Assembly: GCA_028287205.1 (NCBI GenBank)
Contig: JAQBQC010000088.1
Coordinates: forward strand, 1 to 8,332
DNA: 8,332 bases
Source of the DNA: Gemmatimonadota bacterium
Lineage (GTDB): Bacteria > Gemmatimonadota > Gemmatimonadetes > Gemmatimonadales > Gemmatimonadaceae
Direction: 5' to 3'
Shown here: positions 1 through 7,080 of the stretch, piece by piece
Layout: each line of letters starts with the position of its first letter
Position numbering within the stretch: the stretch's first letter is position 1
Notes under the pieces: model-generated
The model's database searches: none
Seen by the model: the letters and a program-made list of their open reading frames with translations, nothing else
What the model was told of the DNA's origin: nothing
Translations under genes and position numbers: made by a program

Positions 1-1059
1 GTGGGCGCGCTCGCTCGGCTCACGCGCCATCTGCTCGAGCTCCCGTCGAACGGCGTCGGCTCCGTCACCGATGCACCCGCGCGGAATCGCGCGCAACCAC
101 GCGGCAAGCTCCACTCGAAGGATCGCGATGCTGCATCGACGCGCTTCCACTACGATCTCGGCAACGACTTCTACGCGATGTGGCTCGATCGCCGCATGGT
201 GTACTCGTGCGCCTATTTTCCGCCTGGCGTGAACGACCTCGACTCCGCACAAACCGCCAAGCTCGATCTCATCTGCCGCAAGCTGCGCCTCGCTCCCGGC
301 GAGACTCTGCTCGACATCGGATGCGGATGGGGCGCGCTGGTGATGTACGCGGCCGAGCACTATGGCGTGTTCGCGCATGGGGTGACGCTCGCGCGCCAGC
401 AGGCGGCGCTCGCGCGGGAGCGGATCGTCCAGGCGGGGCTTCAGGATCGGTGCAAGGTCGAAGTTCTCGACTATCGCGATTTGCCCAGCGGCTCGGTGTA
501 CGACAAGGTCACGAGCGTAGGCATGGCCGAGCATGTGGGCCGCTCGCAGATCGCGGCGTACTTCGAGGCCGCGTATCGCTTCACACGAGAAGGTGGAATC
601 TTTCTAAATCACACCATCGTGGATAACGGCGCATCACCGCGCGCAACGCTGAAGCAGCCCATGCGGTGGACCACTGACCGCCTGTGGCGGCGCAGCGAGT
701 TCATCGACCGCTACGTCTTTCCCGACTTCAATCTTCTGCCGGTAGGTGAGCTGATCACGGAAGGCGAGAAAGCCGGGTTCGAGATTCGGGACATCGAGAA
801 CCTGCGCGAGCACTACGCGAAAACGTGCCGCCACTGGGTTCGGCGGCTCGAGAACAGGCGTGAGGACGCCGTGTCGCAGGTGGGGGAGTTCCGATACCGT
901 GTCTGGCGGCTGTACATCGCGGCGGGTGCACACCAGCACGCGAGCGGCAGCAACGGCATCGTGCAGATGATCTTCACCAAGCCGCGTCGCGATGGCAGCA
1001 CCGATGTGCCAACCACGCGCGACGACATCTACGCGGGGAGTCGCTGGCGGGAGAGCTGA
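1..1059 (+). CDS. cfa: Cyclopropane-fatty-acyl-phospholipid synthase, probably 5'-truncated by the window edge
   Basis: SAM-dependent enzyme expected to add a methylene bridge across the double bond of unsaturated acyl chains in membrane phospholipids. Numbering from the GTG at base 1: HYDLGNDF at 50-57, the YSCAYF segment with Cys70 (equivalent to the conserved YSCGYW cysteine of E. coli Cfa), SAM motif I LLDIGCGWG at 103-111, Glu177 in MAEHVG and His204 in FLNHTI (bicarbonate-site positions in the family), and the LREHYAKT block around 268-275 near the C-terminus. About 50 residues precede the HYD motif, less than in full-length bacterial synthases, and this part (RLTRHLLEL then a basic linker) looks like the end of the usual N-terminal domain. 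The true start is therefore probably upstream of the window, although a short mycobacterial-type mycolic acid synthase layout is possible. It converges on the reductase gene with only 20 bases between stop codons. Confidence 0.9.
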   Translation: MGALARLTRHLLELPSNGVGSVTDAPARNRAQPRGKLHSKDRDAASTRFHYDLGNDFYAMWLDRRMVYSCAYFPPGVNDLDSAQTAKLDLICRKLRLAPGETLLDIGCGWGALVMYAAEHYGVFAHGVTLARQQAALARERIVQAGLQDRCKVEVLDYRDLPSGSVYDKVTSVGMAEHVGRSQIAAYFEAAYRFTREGGIFLNHTIVDNGASPRATLKQPMRWTTDRLWRRSEFIDRYVFPDFNLLPVGELITEGEKAGFEIRDIENLREHYAKTCRHWVRRLENRREDAVSQVGEFRYRVWRLYIAAGAHQHASGSNGIVQMIFTKPRRDGSTDVPTTRDDIYAGSRWRES

Positions 1060-1069
1060 CTCCCGCCAG
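1044..1069. terminator. Hairpin embedding the cfa stop codon, between convergent genes
   Basis: Perfect 10-bp inverted repeat: CTGGCGGGAG (1044-1053) and CTCCCGCCAG (1060-1069), with a 6-base loop AGCTGA that contains the cfa TGA. The reductase stop codon follows at 1080-1082 on the other strand. The placement suits a bidirectional terminator between convergent genes. Neither side has a clear T-run, so it may act as a 3'-end stabilising or Rho-assisted structure instead. Confidence 0.55.
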
Positions 1070-1079
1070 AATCAGAACA

Positions 1080-2732
1080 TCACACGCTCGCCACGGGACT
1101 CGCCGCTTCGCCCAGCAGCGCCGTCGCGATCACGTCGTCGCCTACGCGATTGCTCCAGTTGCGCACCGTCTCTCCGCGCTCGCGGCCGTCCTCGTACGCA
1201 CGATAGAGGCGCTCCAGCGCATCGGGCACATCGTCTGCGCTCGCGCGATATCCCACGCGATGCGCAACACCGCTCGCCTTGCCGAGACCTCCGCCAACGA
1301 AGAAGTCGAAGCCCTCCACCTGCCGGTCGCCCTCCTTCAGCAGAATTCCCTGGAGTCCGACGTCTGCGATCCAGTGCTGCCCGCACGAGTTCGGGCAGCC
1401 GCTCACGTTGAGCTTCATCGCCTGCGTGAAGCCCGGCAGTCGTTCCTCGAGATCCTGCGCGAGCCGGATGCTGAACAACTTCGTTTCCGTGAGCGCGAGC
1501 TTGCAGTACTCCGACCCCGTGCACGACAGCGTTCCCCGCTGAAACGGCGAGCCCGCGAGCGGAACGCCAAGCTCCGCCGCCTCGGCCACGAACGCCTCGA
1601 CGTTCTCTGACGGAATGTTCGGCACGAGCACGTTCTGCATCACCGTGAGTCGCAGCAATCCGTCCGCATGCTTGTTCGCGAGGTGCGCGATGCGGCGAAG
1701 CTGCTCGGGACTGATGCGCCCCGACACCACCGAGAATCCGGCGTAGTGCAGCCCATGCTGCTTCTGCGGATGCACGCCGACGTGATCGCGATAGGACCCC
1801 TCCGGCGGAATCTCCTCCACCGCCGGCGCGAGCGTGTATCCGACACGTCGCTCGACCTCGGCCAGAAACGACTCGGCCGTCCACCCGTGATTGATGAAGA
1901 GATACTTCATCCGCGCCTTCGCGCGATTCAGACGGAGCTCGTCCGAATCCCGGAAGATGCCCGCGACCGCGTTCACGACCGCGGGTAGCTGCGCGGGCAG
2001 CACGAACGCGGGGAGCAGCACCGCGAGATGCGGACGCGTGGAGAGTCCGCCGCCCACGCGCACGTGAAAGCCAATCGTGCCGTCCGCGCCGCGTACGGCC
2101 GTGGCCCCGATGTCGTTGATCTCGGGATACGTGCACCAATGCGCGCAGCCAGAGATCGTGATCTTGAACTTGCGCGGAAGATTCGCGAACTCCGCGTTGC
2201 CATTCAGGAAGCGATCGACCTCGAGCGAGATTCCCGACGCGTCGATGAGCTCGTCGTGCTCGAGCCCCGCGAGCGGACATCCCGTTACCGTGCGCGTGTT
2301 GTCGCCGCACGCGCCCATGCTCGTCCAGCCCACACGCGCGAGCTCGTCCCACACGGCGGGCACGTCCTCGATGCGGAGCCAGTGCAGCTGGAAGTTCTGT
2401 CGGTTCGTGATGTCGATGCTGCTGCGCGCGTAGCGGTCGGAAATGTCCGCGATCGTGCGCACCATCTCCGACGTGAGCAGCCCGTTCGGCGTGCGCACGC
2501 GCATCATGAAGAAGGGCTGCTCCTCGCCGCGAGTGCCGTGCCCGTCACCCTGCGTGTAGAGTCCCCACGCGCGAAAGCGCACGCCCAGATCGTCGACGGG
2601 AATGGATGCGAATCCCTCCTTCGCGTAGCGGCGGATGTCGTCCATGATCGACCACGATGCTTTCTCGCGCTTGATCCGCTCGACGCGCTGCGTTGGCGTT
2701 TCCTTACGCGGTGCTTCCGTTCCTTCGCTCAT
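1080..2732 (-). CDS. Ferredoxin-type nitrite/sulfite reductase (siroheme, 4Fe-4S), likely sulfite reductase
   Basis: 550-residue hemoprotein expected to carry out a six-electron reduction in the cytoplasm, sulfite to sulfide or nitrite to ammonia. It has the repeated ferredoxin-like plus siroheme-domain layout of the family. The Cys-X5-Cys (CTGSEYC, 404-410) and Cys-X3-Cys (CPNSC, 446-450) that bind the 4Fe-4S cluster are intact. Basic active-site candidates are Arg78/Arg80 in MMRVR, Arg147, and Lys188/Lys190 in LPRKFK. Tyr59 (WGLYTQ) and Cys142 (ACGD) fall where Tyr69 and Cys161 of Mycobacterium tuberculosis NirA form a covalent link beside the siroheme; that comparison is from memory. The pair favours sulfite reductase, but family members are often annotated as nitrite reductase. 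The ATG at 2730-2732 is preceded by AGGA (complement of 2740-2743) seven bases away. No transporter or siroheme-synthesis gene lies in the window to settle the substrate. Confidence 0.9.
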   Translation of the reverse strand: MSEGTEAPRKETPTQRVERIKREKASWSIMDDIRRYAKEGFASIPVDDLGVRFRAWGLYTQGDGHGTRGEEQPFFMMRVRTPNGLLTSEMVRTIADISDRYARSSIDITNRQNFQLHWLRIEDVPAVWDELARVGWTSMGACGDNTRTVTGCPLAGLEHDELIDASGISLEVDRFLNGNAEFANLPRKFKITISGCAHWCTYPEINDIGATAVRGADGTIGFHVRVGGGLSTRPHLAVLLPAFVLPAQLPAVVNAVAGIFRDSDELRLNRAKARMKYLFINHGWTAESFLAEVERRVGYTLAPAVEEIPPEGSYRDHVGVHPQKQHGLHYAGFSVVSGRISPEQLRRIAHLANKHADGLLRLTVMQNVLVPNIPSENVEAFVAEAAELGVPLAGSPFQRGTLSCTGSEYCKLALTETKLFSIRLAQDLEERLPGFTQAMKLNVSGCPNSCGQHWIADVGLQGILLKEGDRQVEGFDFFVGGGLGKASGVAHRVGYRASADDVPDALERLYRAYEDGRERGETVRNWSNRVGDDVIATALLGEAASPVASV

Positions 2733-2772
2733 CCGGTCGTCCTGCTTTTGTGGTTGCTACATCCCCAAACGA

Positions 2773-2802
2773 AACCCGGCCGCTCGATCGAGCGGCCGGG
2801 TT
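2773..2802 (-). terminator. 30-base perfect palindrome with T-rich tail; operon terminator or attenuator
   Basis: The 15-base arm AACCCGGCCGCTCGA is followed immediately by its exact reverse complement. Allowing a central 4-base loop, the stem is about 13 bp. Read on the minus strand, the hairpin is followed by TCGTTTGGGG, so the arm end plus tail gives TTTCGTTT, typical of an intrinsic terminator; on the plus strand the next bases are GAAATCCC. It lies 228 bases after the kinase stop and 40 bases before the reductase start, both on the minus strand. It most simply ends the kaiC-kinase transcript, but its position just upstream of the reductase ribosome-binding site would also suit attenuation. 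Confidence 0.7.
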
Positions 2803-3030
2803 GAAATCCCATCGGTTCGAGCCCGAGCACATGGCTCGCTGCATCACCCCGGCCGCATACACGCCTCCGCGCGCATCGTCATACAACGAAGCGCCGGACA
2901 CCACAAAAGGTTTCGCACGCCTGCGTCGACCGTGGTGAAACGGTCAGAACGAAAGCTTCTCGGGGAACCAACCATTGCGGGCGGAGAGATCAGGCGCATA
3001 TCGGAGTGTACCGTGTCAGATGCCACGGGG
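2803..3030. other. Intergenic region between kinase stop and palindrome, no gene seen
   Basis: 228 bases without a convincing coding frame. Part of the 298-base gap between the histidine kinase and the reductase. The only structure noted besides the palindrome is a loose inverted pair CACCAC (2899-2904) and GTGGTG (2932-2937). It must hold either the 3' untranslated tail of the operon or the promoter and leader of the reductase gene, or both. No riboswitch consensus was recognised. Confidence 0.5.
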
Positions 3031-4785
3031 TCAAGCTCGGCGGTTTCGCCGTTCACGCGGAAGCGTGAGCGTGAAGCACGATCCTTTTCCCAATTCGCTT
3101 TCAACCGTCAGCTCGCCGTGCATGCCACGCGCGAGCAAACGGCTAATCGCCAGGCCAAGACCTATGCCTCCCTCCGAGGCAAGCGACCCTTTCTCGACCT
3201 GTACAAATGGCTCGAAGATCGCCTCCTGCTTGTCGGGAGCGATACCAATCCCATCGTCGGTGATGCGGAGCGTGACGCTGTCCCGGGTCGACTCGCACGC
3301 GATCACGAGACGCCCGCCGTACTTCGTGAACTTCACGCTGTTAGAGAGCAGATTTACGACGACCTGGATTACCTTCTCCCGATCGCCGCGGGCGATGATC
3401 TGCTCATCGATCATCATGACGTCCGGAACCAACGCTTTCTTCGCGAAGATCGGCTCGAGCAGCGCGAGGCTGGTGTCGAGAACATCCTGCATCAGAATAT
3501 CGTGGTCATCGTACACCGAGAGACCGCTATTCACCTTCGTCAGATTCAGCAGATCCCCGATCAGCCGGGTCAGGTACTGCTGACTGCTCTTGATGCGCTC
3601 CAGATCATGGTGCTGCGCCTCGGTCACCGGCCCGTGGATCCCCATCTCGATGATGTCGACGTAGCCACCGATGGCGTTGAGCGGCGTGCGCAGCTCGTGA
3701 CTCATCATGCCGAGGAACGTGCTCTTTGCATTGCTCGCGGACTCTGCCTGAATCTTGAGCGCGACGGCCTCGCCAAATGCGCGCGCACGGTCGAGCGCGG
3801 TCGCGGCGCGATTCGCCAGATCCTGAGCCAGCTCTATTTCTTCTGGAGTGAAGGAGCGATCGTGGCGGTCGCCGACGAAGGTGAGGGCTCCGATCAGCGT
3901 GTCGCGGACCAGCATCGGTACCGTGAGCAGCGGCCCGATGCCATGCACGCTCCACTCATCGTCGTCGCCCGCATCGTCACTCGCGCCTACCAGCAGCGGT
4001 CCGAGGCTGTTCGTGATGACCCAGGGGATTCCATGCCGCATGGCCTCGGGCAGTCCGAGCCCACCGGCGATGCTGGGAAGCCAACGACTCTCCAGCTGCT
4101 CCATGATGGTCTGCTTGGCGGGATCGAGGTGCGGGATCGTCGGCCCGCGCATTGAGCCGTCGGCGCTGAAGGTGTCGACGATGCACCAGGCACCCAACGA
4201 AGGGAGAGAGATCGCCTTCATCGCAGCCAACGTGTCGGCCTCGTCGAGAGACTCGCTGAGCCTATGGCCTTCCGCGGCAAGAAAAGTCGCTCGCTCCCGC
4301 GACTCGTCGGCGAGATCTGCCGCGTCGTGCTCGCGCAGTGCGCTCATGAGCAGCCGCTCGGTGATCTCCCGTTGCAGCCGCGGCGCCAGTGGCCCTTGAG
4401 CGGTCGTCTCGCGCAGCTCGATCACGAGCTGTGTCGACCTCTCATCAACTTCCCGATCCGGCCACACGGTGCAGCTCAGTGGCTGCGCAGCGTCATCGAG
4501 CGAGCCGACGCGGACGTTGCGAGAGACGACCCCCGCTCGAAGCGAGCGGTCGAGGAGTGCGGTCAGTTCCGCGCTGTCTCGCATGGGGATCGCGTCAGCA
4601 ATGGGACGGCCGAGCAGGATTCGTCCATCCGGTGCGATGAGGTCGCGGAATACGGCATTCGCGTAGACAAGGGTGTGGTGCTCTCCGCTCGTGACGGCAA
4701 ATGCGGTCGGTAGGTGCTCGATGTGCCGCTCGAACGAGCCGGCAGCTGTGAATCCCCCTTTAGCCGACATGCACAGTCGCCCCAC
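3031..4785 (-). CDS. PAS-GAF sensor histidine kinase
   Basis: 584-residue (from GTG) cytoplasmic-looking sensor kinase without an obvious signal peptide or membrane segment. Domain order: PAS-like 20-127 (YANAVFRDLI, GRPIADAI), helical linker about 131-165, GAF about 168-335 (LTVPMLVRDTLIGALTF), HisKA with MSHELRTPLN at 361-370 (phosphoacceptor His363), and HATPase_c with N-box NLLSNSVKF (478-486), G1 DDGIGI (510-515), F-box FEPF (524-527) and G2 GIGLGLAI (540-547). All catalytic motifs are intact. It should autophosphorylate in response to an unknown cytosolic signal and pass phosphate to a response regulator not present here. It is the third gene of the operon with the KaiC-like ATPase, 28 bases downstream of it. 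The start is uncertain: GTG at 4785 or ATG at 4770 (five residues shorter); neither has a strong Shine-Dalgarno. It lacks the KaiB-like N-terminal domain of SasA. Confidence 0.92.
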   Translation of the reverse strand: MGRLCMSAKGGFTAAGSFERHIEHLPTAFAVTSGEHHTLVYANAVFRDLIAPDGRILLGRPIADAIPMRDSAELTALLDRSLRAGVVSRNVRVGSLDDAAQPLSCTVWPDREVDERSTQLVIELRETTAQGPLAPRLQREITERLLMSALREHDAADLADESRERATFLAAEGHRLSESLDEADTLAAMKAISLPSLGAWCIVDTFSADGSMRGPTIPHLDPAKQTIMEQLESRWLPSIAGGLGLPEAMRHGIPWVITNSLGPLLVGASDDAGDDDEWSVHGIGPLLTVPMLVRDTLIGALTFVGDRHDRSFTPEEIELAQDLANRAATALDRARAFGEAVALKIQAESASNAKSTFLGMMSHELRTPLNAIGGYVDIIEMGIHGPVTEAQHHDLERIKSSQQYLTRLIGDLLNLTKVNSGLSVYDDHDILMQDVLDTSLALLEPIFAKKALVPDVMMIDEQIIARGDREKVIQVVVNLLSNSVKFTKYGGRLVIACESTRDSVTLRITDDGIGIAPDKQEAIFEPFVQVEKGSLASEGGIGLGLAISRLLARGMHGELTVESELGKGSCFTLTLPRERRNRRA

Positions 4786-4813
4786 TGGAAAGCTTCATCT
4801 CGTATTCCTCAGG

Positions 4814-6529
4814 CTACCCGCCCACCTGCGCGACAGCTCGATACGTGCCTCCGTCCTCGTCCGTGAACGTCGCGTACTTGAGCGACGCAAGTCGTGCAAG
4901 CACTCGTTTGAGCTCTCCCAATGGCAGGCCGGTGTGCTCGACGAGAAGATCGTATGAACCCGCGCCCAGTCGCACGAGCGTTTCGAGCACGGCCGCTTCC
5001 TGACTGGTCAGCCCAAGGTATCCCTGTCGGTGCGTCGCCACTTCTCGCGCGGGCACCCCCGTCGTGATGCCACGGTAGTTCCTCAGCGCACCGCCAACCA
5101 CCGCACCATTCGCGCCGATCTCGTACGTGCGGAAATCGTGCGTGTGCTCACTGCCTCGCATCTTGTGGACGGCGAGCACCGAGCGGAGCACGCCATCGAT
5201 CTCGACGAAGTGCTGAACGATGATGTCATCGGTGATGAACGAGACTTTTTCCGTCGTGAAGCGCACGTGTGGATAGTCGCCCACCACTTCCGTTGTCATG
5301 TAGATGGTGACGCCAGTCGCCGTCAATGCGCCGACGAGTCGATAGAGTGACTCCCGGAAATCATCCCGAAACGCGGGTGCCAGGGCCACCTCGAATCCGG
5401 AGAGCGAATCGATCACCACGCGAGTGGCATCGAGGGACGAAACCGCCTCCAGTATCTCGGCGAGCGTTTCATCGACGGACAGGTCCAGCGGTCGCATGTA
5501 GATGAGCTTGAGCTTTCCATCGCGTACGGACGCGTCCATGTCCTGATTGCGGGCCCGCGCACGCGCGAGATACTCCTCCGGGTATTCCTCGAAAACCACG
5601 ATCACGACAGACTCGCCTCGGCGGAGTCCTTCCGCCGCGAATTGCGTCGCGAATGTAGTCTTGCCGCTGCCCGCCGGACCCGCCAGCATGACCGCGTCTC
5701 CAGACGGAATGCCGCCCCCCATCAGCTCGTCGAGGCCCGGCACTCCGCTCCCGAGGCGGTGCACGCCCTGGGGCCGCCGATGCAGCTGTTGCTCGGGAAT
5801 GCGTGGGAATATCTGCAGCCCGTCGTCGGTGATGCGGAAGGTATGCAGTCCGGGCATTGGGGCGCGTCCGCGCATCTTGATCGCCTGCATCTTTCTCACG
5901 ACCGAGTTGCGGTCGGCAACCTGCGAGAGCGCTATCACACCGTCCGCCACGGTGAACACGGGCGCACGCTCGTGCTCCGCATACTCGCCGAGCAGGAAGG
6001 ACGTCACTTCCCACGTTGCCAACTGCAGTGTGATTCGCTGCATGAAGCTATCGAGCGACATCACTCCATGACCCTCTTCTTCCGTGCCTCTTCCGAGAAA
6101 GGAGCGGAGAGAATCGACGACGACGAATCCCGGCTCTACGTTTTCCACTTCGGTGGTGATGCGCTCCAGCACTGCCGTCAGATCTCGCTCGAGTGCCTCC
6201 TCGCTCAGATTGACATACTGAATGGCAGTTCCGACCAGTTCCGGATCGAAGAAGCCAAACTCCCGCTGATACCGGAGCATCTTGAGTGTCGGCTCGCCAA
6301 GAACGGTGAAATACAGCGCTTGGCGCTTCAGGGTAGCGTTTGCAAAGACGATCTGTTGCGCGAGCGTCGTCTTTCCGCTGCCGGGACTTCCCGCGATGAG
6401 ATTGCAGGAAAATTCTGGCAATCCGCCGCCGAGGATCGCGTCGAGCCCTGGGACTCCCGTCAGCACGCTGCGAATCTCGCTCGGCTTCGAGAGAGCCGGG
6501 GTCAACGGTTGACGCTTTTGGGTCTTCAC
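4814..6529 (-). CDS. KaiC-like double RecA-domain ATPase with C-terminal winged-helix-like extension
   Basis: 571-residue member of the KaiC family. The first RecA/KaiC domain (about 20-245) has GVPGLDAILGGGLP, Walker A GSPGSGKTT (47-55) and Walker B FVVVDS (135-140). The second (about 258-490) has GVPGLDELMGGGIP, Walker A GPAGSGKTT (284-292) and Walker B RVVIDS (370-375). The tandem catalytic glutamates are present in domain 2 (VVFEEYP, Glu314-Glu315), but the same place in domain 1 reads TVLGEP. In the phosphosite region domain 2 reads KVSFITDD, so by alignment from memory the KaiC Ser431 position is Ser430 while Thr432 is Phe431. Residues about 505-567 (GLTSQEAAVLETLVRL, then SYDLLVEHTGLP, LKRVLARLASL and a short wing) look like a winged helix instead of the KaiA-binding tail. 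The GTG start overlaps the upstream gene's TGA (GTGA) and has a strong Shine-Dalgarno. Likely a signalling ATPase working with the kinase downstream; a true circadian role is unproven. Confidence 0.92.
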   Translation of the reverse strand: MKTQKRQPLTPALSKPSEIRSVLTGVPGLDAILGGGLPEFSCNLIAGSPGSGKTTLAQQIVFANATLKRQALYFTVLGEPTLKMLRYQREFGFFDPELVGTAIQYVNLSEEALERDLTAVLERITTEVENVEPGFVVVDSLRSFLGRGTEEEGHGVMSLDSFMQRITLQLATWEVTSFLLGEYAEHERAPVFTVADGVIALSQVADRNSVVRKMQAIKMRGRAPMPGLHTFRITDDGLQIFPRIPEQQLHRRPQGVHRLGSGVPGLDELMGGGIPSGDAVMLAGPAGSGKTTFATQFAAEGLRRGESVVIVVFEEYPEEYLARARARNQDMDASVRDGKLKLIYMRPLDLSVDETLAEILEAVSSLDATRVVIDSLSGFEVALAPAFRDDFRESLYRLVGALTATGVTIYMTTEVVGDYPHVRFTTEKVSFITDDIIVQHFVEIDGVLRSVLAVHKMRGSEHTHDFRTYEIGANGAVVGGALRNYRGITTGVPAREVATHRQGYLGLTSQEAAVLETLVRLGAGSYDLLVEHTGLPLGELKRVLARLASLKYATFTDEDGGTYRAVAQVGG

Positions 6530-6951
6530 TTGTCGCCCTCCTCCGCTATCACCAGGGGAGCACTCTGCGCAACGAGTCGCGCCACCATGTCCTTTCCAAT
6601 CAACCTGCCGAGGAGTGCGAGTAACGCGCTCAGCACGCCTTCGAGCCCTGCAACCACTGCGGGCTCCCCATGCGCGGCGGTGGCGAGCGAGATCCCATCA
6701 AGAGCAACTGCGGCTTTGGCGCTGACACTGACTTCTTTCAGTGCGCGGTGCTCTGCTTGCGCCTGCGACAGCGCGCGCATGAGCAGCGCTCGCGACCCGA
6801 TGGCGCCCAGAGTGCGCGACAATGTTCGGCACATGCGCTCGCACGCAAAAGCTGCGGCCACGGCGGTTCCCGGCGCGCTATCCTCGGGCGTCAGCTGCTC
6901 AGTCGCGAGTCCCCGCATCAGGACTTTGTCGAGCGCAAGGAGAGGAAACAA
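6526..6951 (-). CDS. Hypothetical small helical protein, first gene of the KaiC-kinase operon
   Basis: About 130-141 residues, no named family recognised. The sequence is Ala/Leu-rich and predicted mostly helical: a first block (AAFACERMCRTLSRTLGAIGSRALLMRAL) and a last block (VLSALLALLGRLIGKDMVARLV) are both amphipathic, separated by a more variable middle. No signal peptide or clear membrane segment is seen, so it is probably cytosolic. It resembles small conserved hypothetical proteins that I recall beside KaiC-like ATPases in other bacteria, but that is memory, not a search. Its TGA overlaps the GTG of the KaiC-like gene, so the two products are probably made in linked amounts and may interact. 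The start is unsure: TTG at 6951 or ATG at 6918 (11 residues shorter); neither has a good Shine-Dalgarno. The frame stays open to a stop near 7040 with no ATG or GTG. Confidence 0.75.
   Translation of the reverse strand: MFPLLALDKVLMRGLATEQLTPEDSAPGTAVAAAFACERMCRTLSRTLGAIGSRALLMRALSQAQAEHRALKEVSVSAKAAVALDGISLATAAHGEPAVVAGLEGVLSALLALLGRLIGKDMVARLVAQSAPLVIAEEGDK
6536..6544 (-). promoter_or_regulatory. Strong Shine-Dalgarno of the KaiC-like gene, inside the preceding gene
   Basis: The complement of 6536-6544 reads GGAGGAGGG, six bases before the GTG at 6527-6529. It fixes the non-ATG start of the KaiC-like gene and lies inside the last codons of the upstream gene. Together with the GTGA stop-start overlap this indicates translational coupling. 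Confidence 0.75.
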
Positions 6952-7064
6952 CGAATCGTTCGCATGTGTTCCCAGAAGCCTCTCGGCGACTTGAAATGGA
7001 TCTCGCCGGCGCTCGGCGTTGATACTTCGGCGGTCTCGTCACGCCGTCGTCGCGCTGTATGAAC

Positions 7065-7080
7065 GGATACGTTTGTATCC
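7065..7080. repeat. Short inverted repeat GGATAC-N4-GTATCC, possible operator
   Basis: Arms GGATAC (7065-7070) and GTATCC (7075-7080) flank GTTT. A 16-base dyad of this kind in a promoter region is typical of a dimeric regulator's site. No regulator gene in the window can be matched to it. Confidence 0.45.

Noticed and set aside
1072..2352. 426-codon minus-strand frame overlapping the reductase in another frame
   Set aside because: Arg/Ala/Gly-rich shadow product without motifs; the reductase frame carries all cluster cysteines.
2811..2827. T-arm-like GGTTCGAGCCC on the plus strand, suggesting a tRNA or tRNA-derived attachment site
   Set aside because: Only the T-loop resembles a tRNA. The T-stem has a mismatch, no matching 5' acceptor strand lies about 70 bases upstream, the anticodon-arm spacing is too short, and the 30-base palindrome occupies the place of the D and anticodon arms.
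2635..4155. Long open plus-strand frame (506 codons) antisense to the histidine kinase
   Set aside because: Its product shows no recognisable motif and is rich in Arg/His/Asp, as expected for an antisense shadow of GC-rich coding DNA; the minus-strand kinase has every catalytic motif.
3899..4620. Possible bilin (phytochrome-type) chromophore site in the kinase GAF domain
   Set aside because: The GAF domain has a cysteine (Cys201) but not the PASDIP-type motif or the conserved chromophore-attachment context, so a light-sensing claim is not supported.
5642..6994. Long open plus-strand frame (450 codons) antisense to the KaiC-like gene and the small gene
   Set aside because: No domain signature; the opposite strand encodes a complete KaiC-family protein with two Walker sites.
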